The notes: generated by a model from the sequence alone, not told the origin. Shown: positions 24,087 to 32,490, numbered from the stretch's first letter. The stretch is 39,159 nt of DNA from an uncultured Saprospiraceae bacterium (GCA_938002665.1 CALLAE010000061.1:1-39159), one strand, 5' to 3'. Numbers and translations are program-made.

Positions 24087-25739
24087 GTGCTTTTGACTAA
24101 CAGAGAAATCGCTGATAAGCTCCACTTTCATGGGAAGCTTCTAGAACTCCATGGAGCGAGTCCCTTTAAGACCCGGTCCTATACGAACGCCTATCTCGCT
24201 ATTAAAAAATGGCCCGAGCCAGTAGCAGAAATGCCAATCACCACCTTCGCAACCATTCCTGGTGTGGGTAAATCTATCCAGACTAAACTCCAAGAACTTC
24301 TGAAAACTGGTGAAATCCAAAGCCTTAATGAACTTTTGGATAAGACACCTATAGGGGTTCAGGAGCTGCTAGGCATTAAGGGTTTTGGTCCTAAGAAAGT
24401 GCGACTGGTCTGGGAAAACTTAGGTATAGAATCTACTGGTGAGCTATTATATGCTATTAGCGAAAACAGATTAGTAGAACTAAAAGGTTTCGGTGCTAAG
24501 ACACAGGAAACGCTAAAAAAACAACTGCAATATCATCTGGAGTCATCTGGAAAATTTCTTTTTGCTCATGCTGAAAAACTCTCTCAAGAACTTCTGGCAG
24601 AATTTAGAGAGAAGTTTCCTGGACAGCTTATAGAACTGGCAGGAGAAGTCGTGATGAAGAGAATAACTATAGAAACCCTCTCATTAGTTATAGCGGATAT
24701 TTCTAATAGAGACTTGAGTAAATTTTCTGGTGAAAGTGAAAGCTTTTCTATTATTGACGAGAAGCAATATTACAAAAACATACAACTAGAGCTGATCACT
24801 TGCAACAACGAAGAGTTCTACCATACACTAGCCAAAAAAAATACTGCTGCAGAATTCTGGGAAGACTTATCCATCAAGGAAGCCCTCTACGATTCTGAAG
24901 AAGCGGTATTCTTAGAAAACAAACTCCCTTGCTACATACCGGAGTACAGAGAAAAGGAGAATATTGAGCTCAGAGACACTTATCCAGGGGCACAAAATAT
25001 CATCAGCATGTCTGACCTAAAGGGCTGTATACACAACCACAGTACCTATAGTGACGGTGTAAATACTCTCGAAGAGATGTTACAAGCTGCTGAATCACGA
25101 GGCTACGAGTATTTTGTAATTACGGATCATTCTAAGTCTGCCTTCTATGCTAATGGCCTTCAGCCCCAGAAACTTATCGAGCAGCTAGATGAAGTCAGGA
25201 AGCTAGACCAAGCCCATCCTGATATCAATTTTTTCTCTGGAATAGAATCAGATATTCTGTCTAATGGAGCACTGGATTATGAAGATGAACTACTGGCAGA
25301 TCTGGATGTAATAGTGGCTTCTATCCATTCCAATCTGAAGATGGATAGTTCTAAAGCCACCCAAAGACTCATCACTGCTATCGAGAACCCCTATACATCT
25401 ATTCTAGGTCATCCTACTGGAAGGCTTTTACTCAGTAGAGAGGGCTACCCTATAGATCATACAAAAGTCATAGATGCCTGCGCTGATAACGGAGTCGCTA
25501 TAGAACTCAATGCTAATCCTAATCGGCTAGATATAGACTGGAAATGGATCAATTATGCACTGAATAAAGAGGTACTCATAGCTATCAATCCTGATGCGCA
25601 TAGTATCTCAGGACTAGATGATATGTACTATGGAGTCTGTGCTGCTAGAAAAGCTGGACTCCCTACTTCATATTGTCTTAATGCTATGGATATAGACGAA
25701 TTTGAGGAATGGCTAGAGGACCAACATTCCAAAAGATAA
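24087..25739 (+). CDS. polX: PolX-family protein: helix-hairpin-helix, inactive polymerase palm, PHP hydrolase
   Basis: 550 residues from a GTG at 24087, directly after an in-frame TGA; TTG 24093 is the alternative and no ATG fits. The N-terminus (TNREIADKL...LELHGASPFKTRSY) is the PolX 8-kDa-like domain. Helix-hairpin-helix motifs are IPGVGKS, IKGFGPKK and LKGFGAKT (~57-140). The palm (~150-310) lacks the GS..RR and GDID motifs: LAGEVVMKR and SLVIADI occupy their places, so nucleotide addition is unlikely. The PHP domain (~312-540) is complete: H316/H318 (HNHSTYSDG), TDHS, GIESDI, SIHSN, GHPTGR and NPDAHS. It probably acts as a Mn-dependent 3'-5' exonuclease or phosphatase in DNA repair. Confidence 0.88.
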   Translation: MLLTNREIADKLHFHGKLLELHGASPFKTRSYTNAYLAIKKWPEPVAEMPITTFATIPGVGKSIQTKLQELLKTGEIQSLNELLDKTPIGVQELLGIKGFGPKKVRLVWENLGIESTGELLYAISENRLVELKGFGAKTQETLKKQLQYHLESSGKFLFAHAEKLSQELLAEFREKFPGQLIELAGEVVMKRITIETLSLVIADISNRDLSKFSGESESFSIIDEKQYYKNIQLELITCNNEEFYHTLAKKNTAAEFWEDLSIKEALYDSEEAVFLENKLPCYIPEYREKENIELRDTYPGAQNIISMSDLKGCIHNHSTYSDGVNTLEEMLQAAESRGYEYFVITDHSKSAFYANGLQPQKLIEQLDEVRKLDQAHPDINFFSGIESDILSNGALDYEDELLADLDVIVASIHSNLKMDSSKATQRLITAIENPYTSILGHPTGRLLLSREGYPIDHTKVIDACADNGVAIELNANPNRLDIDWKWINYALNKEVLIAINPDAHSISGLDDMYYGVCAARKAGLPTSYCLNAMDIDEFEEWLEDQHSKR

Positions 25740-25809
25740 GTTTTCTCAAATTTGCCTATAATTTATTGTTAATCGCTTGTTAACAATGCTGTATACAGAT
25801 ACTCAAGCC

Positions 25810-25839
25810 TTTACATCCAACGCTTTTAAGATATATTTG
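25810..25839 (+). promoter_or_regulatory. Promoter of the DUF1573 gene
   Basis: TATATTTG (25832-25839) is an exact -7 match, with TTTA (25810-25813) as a weak -33 element 18 nt upstream. Predicted start near 25846, about 25 nt before the ATG. Confidence 0.6.
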
Positions 25840-25870
25840 TACCAGATTTTAAAAACACAAAAATTTTCAA

Positions 25871-26416
25871 ATGAATAAAATAGCATTTTTTCTTGCATTC
25901 GGTTTGATGCTTATGGCTAGTTGTAAAAGCGATACTGCTACTAATGCAGCTGCAGAGCCATCAGCACCATCAGTCCCTGCTTCTACTAGCAGTAATGATA
26001 TTTCTCCAGTTTCTACACCAGCAGGTATTACAGAGCCAGCGGTTCCTGTAGGACCTATCACTTCAATAGAATTTGAAGAAACTGAGTATGACTTCGGTAC
26101 TGTTATGGAAGGCGAAAAAGTAGTCCATGTATACAAATTCAAAAACACAGGTTCTGAGCCTCTTATAATTAGTAATGCAAAAGCAACATGTGGATGTACT
26201 GTTCCTTCTTGGCCTAGAGAGCCTATTGCTCCAGGTGAGAGTAATGAGATCAAAGTACAGTTTGATACTAAGAACAAAGGAAAAGTGGGTGGTCAAGTAC
26301 AATCTAAGAGAGTTACGATCACGGCTAATACAGATCCTGTAAACTCTTATGTTACTGTAAAAGGAAAAGTAGACAAAGAAGAAGGTGCAGAGCCTGCAGC
26401 TAAGAACCCTAGCTAA
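25871..26416 (+). CDS. DUF1573 lipoprotein
   Basis: 181 residues. Lipobox LMASC with Cys18. A Ser/Pro/Thr/Ala linker (~20-62) leads to a DUF1573 domain (~68-165): YDFGTVMEGEKVVHVYKFKNTGSEPLIISNAKATCGCTVPSWPREPIAPGESNEIKVQFDTKNK is the family hallmark, an ASH/MSP-like immunoglobulin fold with the invariant TCGCT. Located in the envelope; its molecular role is unknown. The tail (KEEGAEPAAKNPS) is acidic and disordered. Single gene with its own promoter and terminator. Family is certain, function is not. Confidence 0.93.
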   Translation: MNKIAFFLAFGLMLMASCKSDTATNAAAEPSAPSVPASTSSNDISPVSTPAGITEPAVPVGPITSIEFEETEYDFGTVMEGEKVVHVYKFKNTGSEPLIISNAKATCGCTVPSWPREPIAPGESNEIKVQFDTKNKGKVGGQVQSKRVTITANTDPVNSYVTVKGKVDKEEGAEPAAKNPS

Positions 26417-26440
26417 TAGCCTCACTATCAAAGAATTAAT

Positions 26441-26476
26441 AAGCCTTGAGCACAATGTGTTCAGGGCTTGTTTTTT
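26441..26476 (+). terminator. Rho-independent terminator of the DUF1573 gene
   Basis: AAGCCTTGAGCAC (26441-26453) pairs with GTGTTCAGGGCTT (26457-26469), including two G-U pairs that favour the plus strand, followed by a T tract (GTTTTTTTT). Confidence 0.85.
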
Positions 26477-26575
26477 TTAAGGCTAGATAACATATATACA
26501 CCTATGATAATATTTGGCTTAGTATTTGCATGATTGGAAACTGTTATATGTTTCTTTTTACAAAGCACTAAGACA

Positions 26576-26965
26576 ATGGGAAAAACAATAAGTATTTGGG
26601 CGGTATGCCTTACTTTGATATTAGCTGGATTTTCTTACACCGGTTCGCCTGGTACTACAGAGAAAGATGAGTTTACTATCGTAGATAGCAAGTCTCTCTC
26701 TATCAATGTAGAAACAGATGAAGACTTCAGATTCTTCTTAAAAGCAGAATATGATGAACCACAGGAAGAAATTAAGTTTCTTACAAGAGAGTCCACTAAT
26801 CAGATTAGAATCTACAATGGTATAGGAGATATGGTATATCTGCTTCCTGTAGGATCTGATAGAGTAAGCATCGGCAAAAGTCTATTCGAGACAGGAGACT
26901 ACAAGTTTGTCTTCGACATTGAGGGCGATAGAAAAATGTATACTTCTAAATTGAAGGTGCACTAA
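26576..26965 (+). CDS. Small secreted protein, unknown function
   Basis: 129 residues from ATG 26576 (MGKTISIWAVCLTLILAGFSY), the start that gives a proper signal peptide; the frame is open to 26534. The mature ~105 residues are rich in Glu, Asp and beta-strand formers (FTIVDSKSLSINVETDEDFRFFLKAEYDEP, GDYKFVFDIEGDRKMYTSKLKVH) and look like a single beta-sandwich. The end recalls the last strands of a T9SS sorting domain but lacks the PNP motif, so I do not call it T9SS cargo. It ends before a shared bidirectional terminator. Not recognised. Confidence 0.6.
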   Translation: MGKTISIWAVCLTLILAGFSYTGSPGTTEKDEFTIVDSKSLSINVETDEDFRFFLKAEYDEPQEEIKFLTRESTNQIRIYNGIGDMVYLLPVGSDRVSIGKSLFETGDYKFVFDIEGDRKMYTSKLKVH

Positions 26966-27047
26966 AAACCAAAAATCCCGCAATACAAAAATCCCACATT
27001 GAAAAGAATCAGATTTTTGAGTTTCTTATAAAATTTATTTAGACCAG

Positions 27048-27075
27048 CAGATGATCCTCGACCAAGGATCATCTG
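27048..27075. terminator. Bidirectional terminator between convergent genes
   Basis: CAGATGATCCT (27048-27058) and AGGATCATCTG (27065-27075) make a perfect 11-bp stem. TATTTTTATTT follows on the plus strand and a T-rich tract on the minus strand. It sits between the 129-residue gene and rdgB. Confidence 0.8.
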
Positions 27076-27086
27076 TATTTTTATTT

Positions 27087-27680
27087 CTACCCCTTACTCT
27101 CAACTACTTTCTGAAGAAAGCCTTTCAGTCCCTGCATCGCTCTATATCTATGGCTGATGCTGTTCTTTATGCTAGAATCCAACTGTGCAAATGATTCCTC
27201 ATACCCATATGGAATAAAGACAGGATCATAGCCAAAGCCTTGCTTTCCGCTTCTTTCTAGTGCTATCTCTCCATTCACCAGTCCTTCAAAAAAATACTCC
27301 TCCCCTTCCCATATTAAGCATACAATAGTTCTGAACCTAGCAGTTCTATCATTGTGGTTTGCCATTGCATTTAACAGTTTATCCATATTAGCCTCAGCAC
27401 TTCTCTCTGCTCCAGCATAACGAGCTGTATGTACGCCAGGCGCCATCCCTAGGGCCATAACTTCCAGCCCTGTATCCTCCGAAAAAACATTGCCTCCCAT
27501 TTGCTCATAGATGGTCTTGGTTTTAATAAGGGCATTTGCTCTCAAGGTATCACCTGTCTCTTCTATATCCTGATCAAAACCAATTTCCTTTAGCGTTCTT
27601 ATCTGTAGCCATGAGTGGTTAAGGATTTTTGCTACCTCCTCCACCTTGTGTACATTATTTGTCGCAAATATTAGATCCAT
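27087..27680 (-). CDS. rdgB: Non-canonical purine NTP pyrophosphatase (RdgB/HAM1 family)
   Basis: 197 residues, the normal length. It hydrolyses dITP/ITP and XTP to the monophosphate, keeping deaminated purines out of DNA and RNA. Signature segments: FATNNVHKVEEV (residues 5-16), ETGDTLRANALIKT, the metal-binding SEDTGLEVMALGMAPGVHTARYAG, GFGYDPVFIPYGYEESFAQL and SHRYRA. Cytoplasmic. It begins 9 nt after the stop of an unknown gene of the same strand, and a bidirectional terminator follows. Confidence 0.96.
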   Translation of the reverse strand: MDLIFATNNVHKVEEVAKILNHSWLQIRTLKEIGFDQDIEETGDTLRANALIKTKTIYEQMGGNVFSEDTGLEVMALGMAPGVHTARYAGAERSAEANMDKLLNAMANHNDRTARFRTIVCLIWEGEEYFFEGLVNGEIALERSGKQGFGYDPVFIPYGYEESFAQLDSSIKNSISHRYRAMQGLKGFLQKVVESKG

Positions 27681-27689
27681 CGTATAAGC

Positions 27690-28112
27690 TTAAGCAAATT
27701 CTTTTTGGAGTTCCGACCATAAAGCCATCTTATGTTCTTTGCTAGTGCTCAACTTTTGCAGCGAGTGACTGAGGAGTATACTGTAAGACTCTGATCGATA
27801 CGTTCTGTACGCTTTGAAAGCAGCATTAAAGCCCAACTTAGAGGGTGCAATACCAAACGCTACTAAGATAGAAGTCGATACTGTGGTTAATTCATTAGCA
27901 TTAAGCTCCTCCCCTTTTTTCAACAGAACTAGTCCCTTAAAAGAATCTGCCTGAAGACCTATAGCTGCAATTATCTTTCCTAACAACTCCTTTTGGGTCT
28001 CATAATCCTGTTCGTAGACAAAGACTAAGACAGAAGATGTGGAATCCTCACGAGCATTGGTTTCTGAGTGGTCTGCTATTTTATAAAAATCAAAATCAAA
28101 AAAGGCTTCTTT
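27690..28112 (-). CDS. Unknown conserved-looking protein; possible Bacteroidota psi-subunit-like protein
   Basis: About 140 residues if translation starts at TTG 28112 (LKEAFFDFDFYKIAD), or 151 from TTG 28145; the frame has no ATG before its last 20 residues, so a non-ATG start is required. The order is a beta-strand (SSVLVFVYEQDYETQKELLGKIIAAIGL), LVLLKKGEELNANELTTV, LVAFGIAPSKLGFNAAFKAY, SYSILLSHSLQKLSTS, then a closing helix ALWSELQKEF. From memory this pattern resembles small Bacteroidota proteins thought to be distant HolD/uracil-glycosylase-fold relatives, but I cannot confirm it. It is co-oriented with rdgB, 9 nt away. Function not assigned. Confidence 0.5.
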   Translation of the reverse strand, partial: KEAFFDFDFYKIADHSETNAREDSTSSVLVFVYEQDYETQKELLGKIIAAIGLQADSFKGLVLLKKGEELNANELTTVSTSILVAFGIAPSKLGFNAAFKAYRTYRSESYSILLSHSLQKLSTSKEHKMALWSELQKEFA

Positions 28113-28203
28113 CAAAATATATGCTGTGATTATACCAATAACCAAAATTATGTTCTGTTATATGGCTATTAAATATGGCGTCATAGAATATTATAAAAAT
28201 AAC

Positions 28204-28211
28204 TAAATTTG
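28204..28211 (+). promoter_or_regulatory. Promoter -7 box of ilvE
   Basis: TAAATTTG is an exact TAnnTTTG match. It predicts a start near 28218 and a ~90-nt leader before ATG 28310. The leader contains a TCTGAA...TTCAGA hairpin (28241-28262). Confidence 0.5.
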
Positions 28212-28309
28212 TAATACGTTAGAAAGGGTGCACAAGAATGTCTGAAAAAATGGAACTTCAGACTGAGCAGAGAATACAATTCCAATAACACAGTTCAAAA
28301 CCCTGACCT

Positions 28310-29371
28310 ATGGTAGCTACAGGCCTTCAAATCAACAAGACAGAAAATTCCAAACTCAGCACTGTAGATTTTGGAGACATACCTTTCGGGAAGACTTTCT
28401 CAGATCATATGTATGTAGCGGAGTACAAAGATGGCTCGTGGGGAAATATGAGAATAGAGCCTTTCGGACCCTTTACCGTTCATCCAGCCAATATTGCTTG
28501 GCATTATGGACAAGCTATTTTTGAAGGAATGAAAGCAACCAAGCATACAGATGGAACACCTATGCTTTTCAGACCAGAACTACACAGCGACAGAATAAAC
28601 AAATCAGCAGAAAGACTTGCAATGCCGTCTTTCCCGAAAGAGGCCTTTATGGAAGCTGTCTACGAATTAGTGAAACTGGAAAAAGATTGGATTCCAAAAC
28701 AAGAAGGCAGCGCACTATACCTCAGACCGTATATGATCGCTATGGATGAATTCATCGGTGTCCAAGTATCTAAGACATATAAGTTCGTAATATTCTGTTG
28801 TCCAGTCGGTCCATACTATAACAAACCACTAAAGCTGAAAGCAGATGACTCTTACATAAGAGCAGCAGTGGGTGGAACGGGAGAAGCAAAAGCCGCTGGA
28901 AATTATGCAGGTTCTCTACTTCCTACAAAACTAGCCAAGGAAGAAGGTTATGACCAGATCATGTGGTTAGATGCAAAAGAGAATCATTACATCCAGGAAG
29001 TGGGTACGATGAATATCTTTTTTGTTTTTGGCAATAAGGTGGTGACGCCTAGTACAGACGGAGCAATCTTGAAAGGGATAACGAGAAAGAGTCTTATCCA
29101 AATCCTCAAGGATAAAGGCATGAGTATAGAAGAAAGAAAAATATCTATCAATGAAGTTATGATAGCTGCAAAGAGGGGTGAGCTGACAGAAGTGTTTGGC
29201 AGTGGGACTGCAGCTGTGGTCGCTAATGTAGCAGGCATCGGTTACAAAGGAGATATGCAAAAATTTGATATAGACGCTTACAAAGTAGCACCCATGCTCA
29301 AAGATGTCATTAATGGCATCAGAAGCGGAAGAATAGAAGATACACATAACTGGACCACCAGAGTTGTCTAG
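28310..29371 (+). CDS. ilvE: Branched-chain amino acid aminotransferase (fold IV, PLP)
   Basis: 353 residues, the type II BCAT length. Interconverts Leu/Ile/Val and their 2-oxo acids with 2-oxoglutarate, the last step of branched-chain amino acid synthesis and first of catabolism. Seen: HYGQAIFEGMKA (66-76), LYLRPYMIA (137-145), K194 in GGTGEAKAAGNYA as the PLP Schiff-base lysine, the cofactor-binding E230-VGTMN, TPSTDGAILKGITRKS, and FGSGTAAVVANV near the C-terminus. Cytoplasmic. Single gene; no other ilv or leu gene nearby. Own -7 box upstream and a strong terminator downstream. Confidence 0.96.
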   Translation: MVATGLQINKTENSKLSTVDFGDIPFGKTFSDHMYVAEYKDGSWGNMRIEPFGPFTVHPANIAWHYGQAIFEGMKATKHTDGTPMLFRPELHSDRINKSAERLAMPSFPKEAFMEAVYELVKLEKDWIPKQEGSALYLRPYMIAMDEFIGVQVSKTYKFVIFCCPVGPYYNKPLKLKADDSYIRAAVGGTGEAKAAGNYAGSLLPTKLAKEEGYDQIMWLDAKENHYIQEVGTMNIFFVFGNKVVTPSTDGAILKGITRKSLIQILKDKGMSIEERKISINEVMIAAKRGELTEVFGSGTAAVVANVAGIGYKGDMQKFDIDAYKVAPMLKDVINGIRSGRIEDTHNWTTRVV

Positions 29372-29395
29372 GTTTCCTAAGAATAAATTATATGT

Positions 29396-29435
29396 AGAGG
29401 CTGTCTCATAAGCATGAGTTCAGCCTCTTTTTTTT
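29396..29435 (+). terminator. Rho-independent terminator of ilvE
   Basis: AGAGGCTG/CAGCCTCT (29396-29403 with 29421-29428) plus an inner CTCAT/ATGAG stem, followed by eight T residues. It also forms the left end of the MITE-like element 29399-29514. Confidence 0.9.
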
Positions 29436-29514
29436 GAAATTTATCTTGTAATCCTTAAGTGAAAGATTATTAAAAAGAGGATTCTTGAGGCTATGTTTCC
29501 GTTATGGGACAGCC
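29399..29514. mobile_element. 116-bp MITE-like element with terminal inverted repeats
   Basis: GGCTGTCTCATAA (29399-29411) and TTATGGGACAGCC (29502-29514) are inverted repeats matching at 12 of 13 positions. The interior has no ORF. GGCTGTCYCATAA-type ends recall those of some Bacteroidota insertion sequences (family from memory, IS1182-like). No target duplication is evident at the flanks. It lies between convergent ilvE and the GT2 gene, with the ilvE terminator inside it. Confidence 0.45.
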
Positions 29515-29546
29515 ATTTTTTATTGATTCCTTTGAAGGCAAGTTCC

Positions 29547-30425
29547 TCAGCTGCGGCTAAAATAATAATTGAGTTTATAGAGATCCAGATTAGATAACTT
29601 AGGGGAGTCAGAGGCTAGGTTAGCTAGAATGCTATTTTCTTTCCATTTGTAATAGCCTTGCACTATGGGGCGCATCTTGACTAGGTCAATCTTACCTGCA
29701 AAGCTCTGAAGATTAGTGCTGATGTCGACTCCAGACTTCTCTAGAGCTATAAGATTATCTATCGCCTTACAAGTTTTGCTTAAGAATACATCAGCATCTT
29801 CCAGACCTAAATGGAGAACAGCGTTTTCAAGGTGAGTAACAGAGATACCTTTTGTCTCCAAGGTCACTGCCCATGCCAAATCTTCATAGCCATAACCCTT
29901 AATGGATTCGTCAAAGGGAGTCGCTTGTATGATGCTTTTGGAGACGATAAAATTATTGGAGTGAAAATACTTTGCTGGGGCAGCTTGTCTTTCAGCTAAG
30001 GTACGCGATTCCTTTTTATGACCGTATAACCAATGTAAAGTATGGCTAGGATCTGAGGGCTGGTCTTGCGCATAAGAACGGCCTCCCGCTAGCACTCCCT
30101 CAAAAGGCAGAAGGTCCATGTAGGTTTTTAGAAAATCACTTTTCAGAATACCAGAATCACAATCCATAAAAAGCAGATGATCAAAATGTGCTGCGCTAGC
30201 TAGCAGATTTCTGATTTTTGCTCTACCATGATTATTGGCTAATACGGTAAAAGTGACCCTAGAAATAGTGGCAAGGCTCGCATTGGATTTCTGCCACCTT
30301 GACTCAGAAGCATCATCATACACTAAGATCTCATAAGGCTGCCCCATAGTACTAGCCTGTGCGCTCAGCTGCTGGACTAGGTCTGTAACATCATAATTAT
30401 AGATCGGTATGAGGATAGATAACAT
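29547..30425 (-). CDS. Family 2 glycosyltransferase
   Basis: 292 residues, no signal or TM. GT-A fold: N-terminal LSILIPIYNYDVTDL, the nucleotide-binding VYDDAS (D37/D38), NNHGRAKIRNLLASAA, and the metal-binding D88-C-D90 (MDCDSG). In the acceptor half, NNFIVSKSII and the acidic GYGYEDLAWAVTLE (the ED catalytic-base region) are GT2/galactosyltransferase-like. Transfers a sugar from a nucleotide donor to an unknown surface glycan or lipid. Only 11 nt separate it from ribA upstream, so they are probably co-transcribed, although no glycan cluster is nearby. Confidence 0.88.
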   Translation of the reverse strand: MLSILIPIYNYDVTDLVQQLSAQASTMGQPYEILVYDDASESRWQKSNASLATISRVTFTVLANNHGRAKIRNLLASAAHFDHLLFMDCDSGILKSDFLKTYMDLLPFEGVLAGGRSYAQDQPSDPSHTLHWLYGHKKESRTLAERQAAPAKYFHSNNFIVSKSIIQATPFDESIKGYGYEDLAWAVTLETKGISVTHLENAVLHLGLEDADVFLSKTCKAIDNLIALEKSGVDISTNLQSFAGKIDLVKMRPIVQGYYKWKENSILANLASDSPKLSNLDLYKLNYYFSRS

Positions 30426-30436
30426 GTCAGCTTAGA

Positions 30437-31036
30437 TCATTTAAGCTCTAGCAGATGACCCATAGAATCTTTTTTAGTTTGCAGGTAGCCTGCATTAGTG
30501 AGAGTAGCCGCTATTTCTAAAGATAACCTCTGTTCTAATTTTACAGGCCCTTCATCAAAGGCAGCGATTTTTTCTGGATTATTAGTCAATAGATTAATCT
30601 TACTGACCCCTAGATACTGCAGAATCTGAATAACTCTTTCATAAGAGCGGCCATCTACTTCTAAGCCCAAAGCCTCATTGGCCTCAATAGTATCCAGACC
30701 TTCATCTTGTTTGTTATAGGCTTTTAACTTATTGATAATTCCTATGCCCCTGCCTTCTTGTCTCAGGTAGATAAGCATCCCTTTTTCTTTTGCAACTCTC
30801 TTCATTGCCGCATCCAACTGCGCTCCACAATCACAACGCCTAGAATGAAAAAGATCACCGGTGATACATTCTGAATGAATACGCATAGTAACCGTCTCAT
30901 TAGAATTCATTTCTGGGTGCACCATTGCTAACTCAGGGTCATAATCTGATACATCCGACTTAAACGCTATCATTCTAAACTTACCCCAATCTGTAGGCAT
31001 GAGTGCCTCGGCTTCCATTACTAATTCCTGACTCAT
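30437..31036 (-). CDS. ribA: GTP cyclohydrolase II
   Basis: 199 residues, single-domain RibA (no DHBP synthase fusion). Converts GTP to 2,5-diamino-6-ribosylamino-4(3H)-pyrimidinone 5'-phosphate, formate and diphosphate, the first step of riboflavin synthesis. The Zn ligands C57, C68 and C70 are present in RIHSECITGDLFHSRRCDCG, followed by IYLRQEGRGIGIINKLKAY (91-107) and YLGVSKINLLTNNPEKI. Other rib genes are absent here. Start at ATG 31036 gives the full enzyme; the first ~12 residues are a short extension. Upstream of the GT2 gene in the same orientation. Confidence 0.95.
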   Translation of the reverse strand: MSQELVMEAEALMPTDWGKFRMIAFKSDVSDYDPELAMVHPEMNSNETVTMRIHSECITGDLFHSRRCDCGAQLDAAMKRVAKEKGMLIYLRQEGRGIGIINKLKAYNKQDEGLDTIEANEALGLEVDGRSYERVIQILQYLGVSKINLLTNNPEKIAAFDEGPVKLEQRLSLEIAATLTNAGYLQTKKDSMGHLLELK

Positions 31037-31111
31037 AACTCTTTTTGCTAAATTTCTCTGATTATCAGAAACACAACAAGCTTATCGAAATAAAGTTGGG
31101 AAGAACTAAAA

Positions 31112-31825
31112 TCAATTTTCACCAGGTATATAAGACTCACTGTACACTATCTTCTTATAACGGGCTCCAAAGAAAAACATGAGGCCTTTTCCTTCTGGAT
31201 TGTTTAAGTTCATGTATTTACAGCTCAGATAAAAATCAATAAACTTATTATTCATTACCGGTCTGTAGTGAGATTGTCCACTTCCTGTCATTACATCAAA
31301 GACACGTATACCACCTCTTCCATATCTCACGGCACTCCCCTGTATTCTACCTGGTGTGGATTTTATCAGTAAAGCCCAGCCCAGTTCCAGCATCGGAACT
31401 ATTCCTTGCATTTTACTTCCCAGATTCTGATAGTCTAACCAAGAATAACCAAGGGCAACCTGACCATGAAAATGTGACTTGGCTCCATCTCCAAAAATCC
31501 TATTATAGCCTAGCCCCACATTAAATATCTCTGGTCTATCCTTTGCTATCCCCATAGAATCTAAAGTGAAGGGGTCATCAGTAGTATCTGTAAAGTCAAT
31601 ATGGAAATTGAGATTGATAGAGCTATTCTTTGAGATTCCGGCACCTAGACTAGTTCCTGCCGCCACAGTATTTTTAAGGTGGTTTCCTATCTCTCCACCA
31701 AATACACCATACCCTCCACCCAAGGTCGTATGAAAAAACTTATCATAATCGACCTCATCACTTTGAGCCTTAGTCCAATTTACTTGCCCTAGCACAAAAG
31801 CTAGTACTAATAATATTCTATACAT
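31112..31825 (-). CDS. Putative outer-membrane beta-barrel protein
   Basis: 237 residues. Signal peptide 1-20 (ends WTKAQ). The mature chain is a series of amphipathic strands with Gly/Tyr/Phe turns (TLGGGYGVFGGEIGNH, LGAGISKNSSINLNFHIDF, FNVGLGYNRIFGDG, QVALGYSWLDY, LMFFFGARYKKIVYSESY), consistent with an 8- to 10-strand barrel. The ending IPGEN lacks a terminal aromatic residue. No family recognised. It lies 76 nt upstream of ribA in the same orientation and is divergent from the broken 32005 gene. Confidence 0.65.
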   Translation of the reverse strand: MYRILLVLAFVLGQVNWTKAQSDEVDYDKFFHTTLGGGYGVFGGEIGNHLKNTVAAGTSLGAGISKNSSINLNFHIDFTDTTDDPFTLDSMGIAKDRPEIFNVGLGYNRIFGDGAKSHFHGQVALGYSWLDYQNLGSKMQGIVPMLELGWALLIKSTPGRIQGSAVRYGRGGIRVFDVMTGSGQSHYRPVMNNKFIDFYLSCKYMNLNNPEGKGLMFFFGARYKKIVYSESYIPGEN

Positions 31826-32004
31826 AAGCTAATTTGGGGTTGAAAGTAGATGAAATTAGAATAGCATGAAAAATATTAACAGTCTATTTCCATCTCAGGA
31901 TAAAGACATTGTTGTCCATCGAGTCCACAGCTAAATATCCGAAAAGTGCTCGGTGCGACTTGTCTGTATAACTATACGTAAGAATAGCAGATATTCCTTA
32001 TCTT

Positions 32005-32490
32005 ATGATCATGACAAAATACTACTATCGTCTGCTGTATCTCATAAGCCTCTGTATTCTTTTCCATACAATAGTCCATGCTCAAGTAGCTACAAACATT
32101 ACACCTCTCTATAATTCTAAAAAAAGAGCAGGTGTTATCTACGTCCAAATCGCTGGTTATAATACAGATGATTTCTGCTATGAATGGATCGGTCCAGATG
32201 GATATAAATCTAGTCAGTTACCTCCTATTAAAAACTTAGACTTTGGTTACTACTTCGTGAAAATTACCGATTGCAAGCAAGTGATTGCAAATGATATTGG
32301 AAACAGTTGTGTAGAGGGTAAAGATTATGTCCATTATAATAGTGTTGCCATCCAAGGCCAAACGTGCGATGAATTTGGGACAGAACTGAGCTACTTTCCA
32401 AAACGTGTCTGTAGTGCTGATCCAGTGCTAAGTATTTTTGCGCCGCCTATTGTACCAGCTTGCCTAGAAGATGCCCAGTATCAATGGTAA
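32005..32490 (+). pseudogene. 5' half of a secreted SprB-repeat-like gene, ended by a nonsense codon
   Basis: 161 residues; signal peptide (to VHAQ, residue ~27), starting at ATG 32005 or 32011. Residues ~45-95 form one Ig-like SprB/PKD-type repeat (YEWIGPDGYKSSQLPPIKNLDFGYYFVKITD). A second repeat begins with AQYQW and is cut by TAA at 32488. The same frame continues at once with DGMHKKGSGKDHLTGVPASDYYCVHITS, which aligns with repeat 1, so W-TAA-DG replaces a sense codon. One base change (for example GAA to TAA) explains it. If not a sequencing error, the secreted product is truncated. Confidence 0.75.

Noticed and set aside
28238-28288. Leader peptide of an ilvE attenuator
   Set aside because: The 16-codon frame has only one Leu and one Ile codon and no terminator/antiterminator pair follows, so amino-acid attenuation is unsupported.
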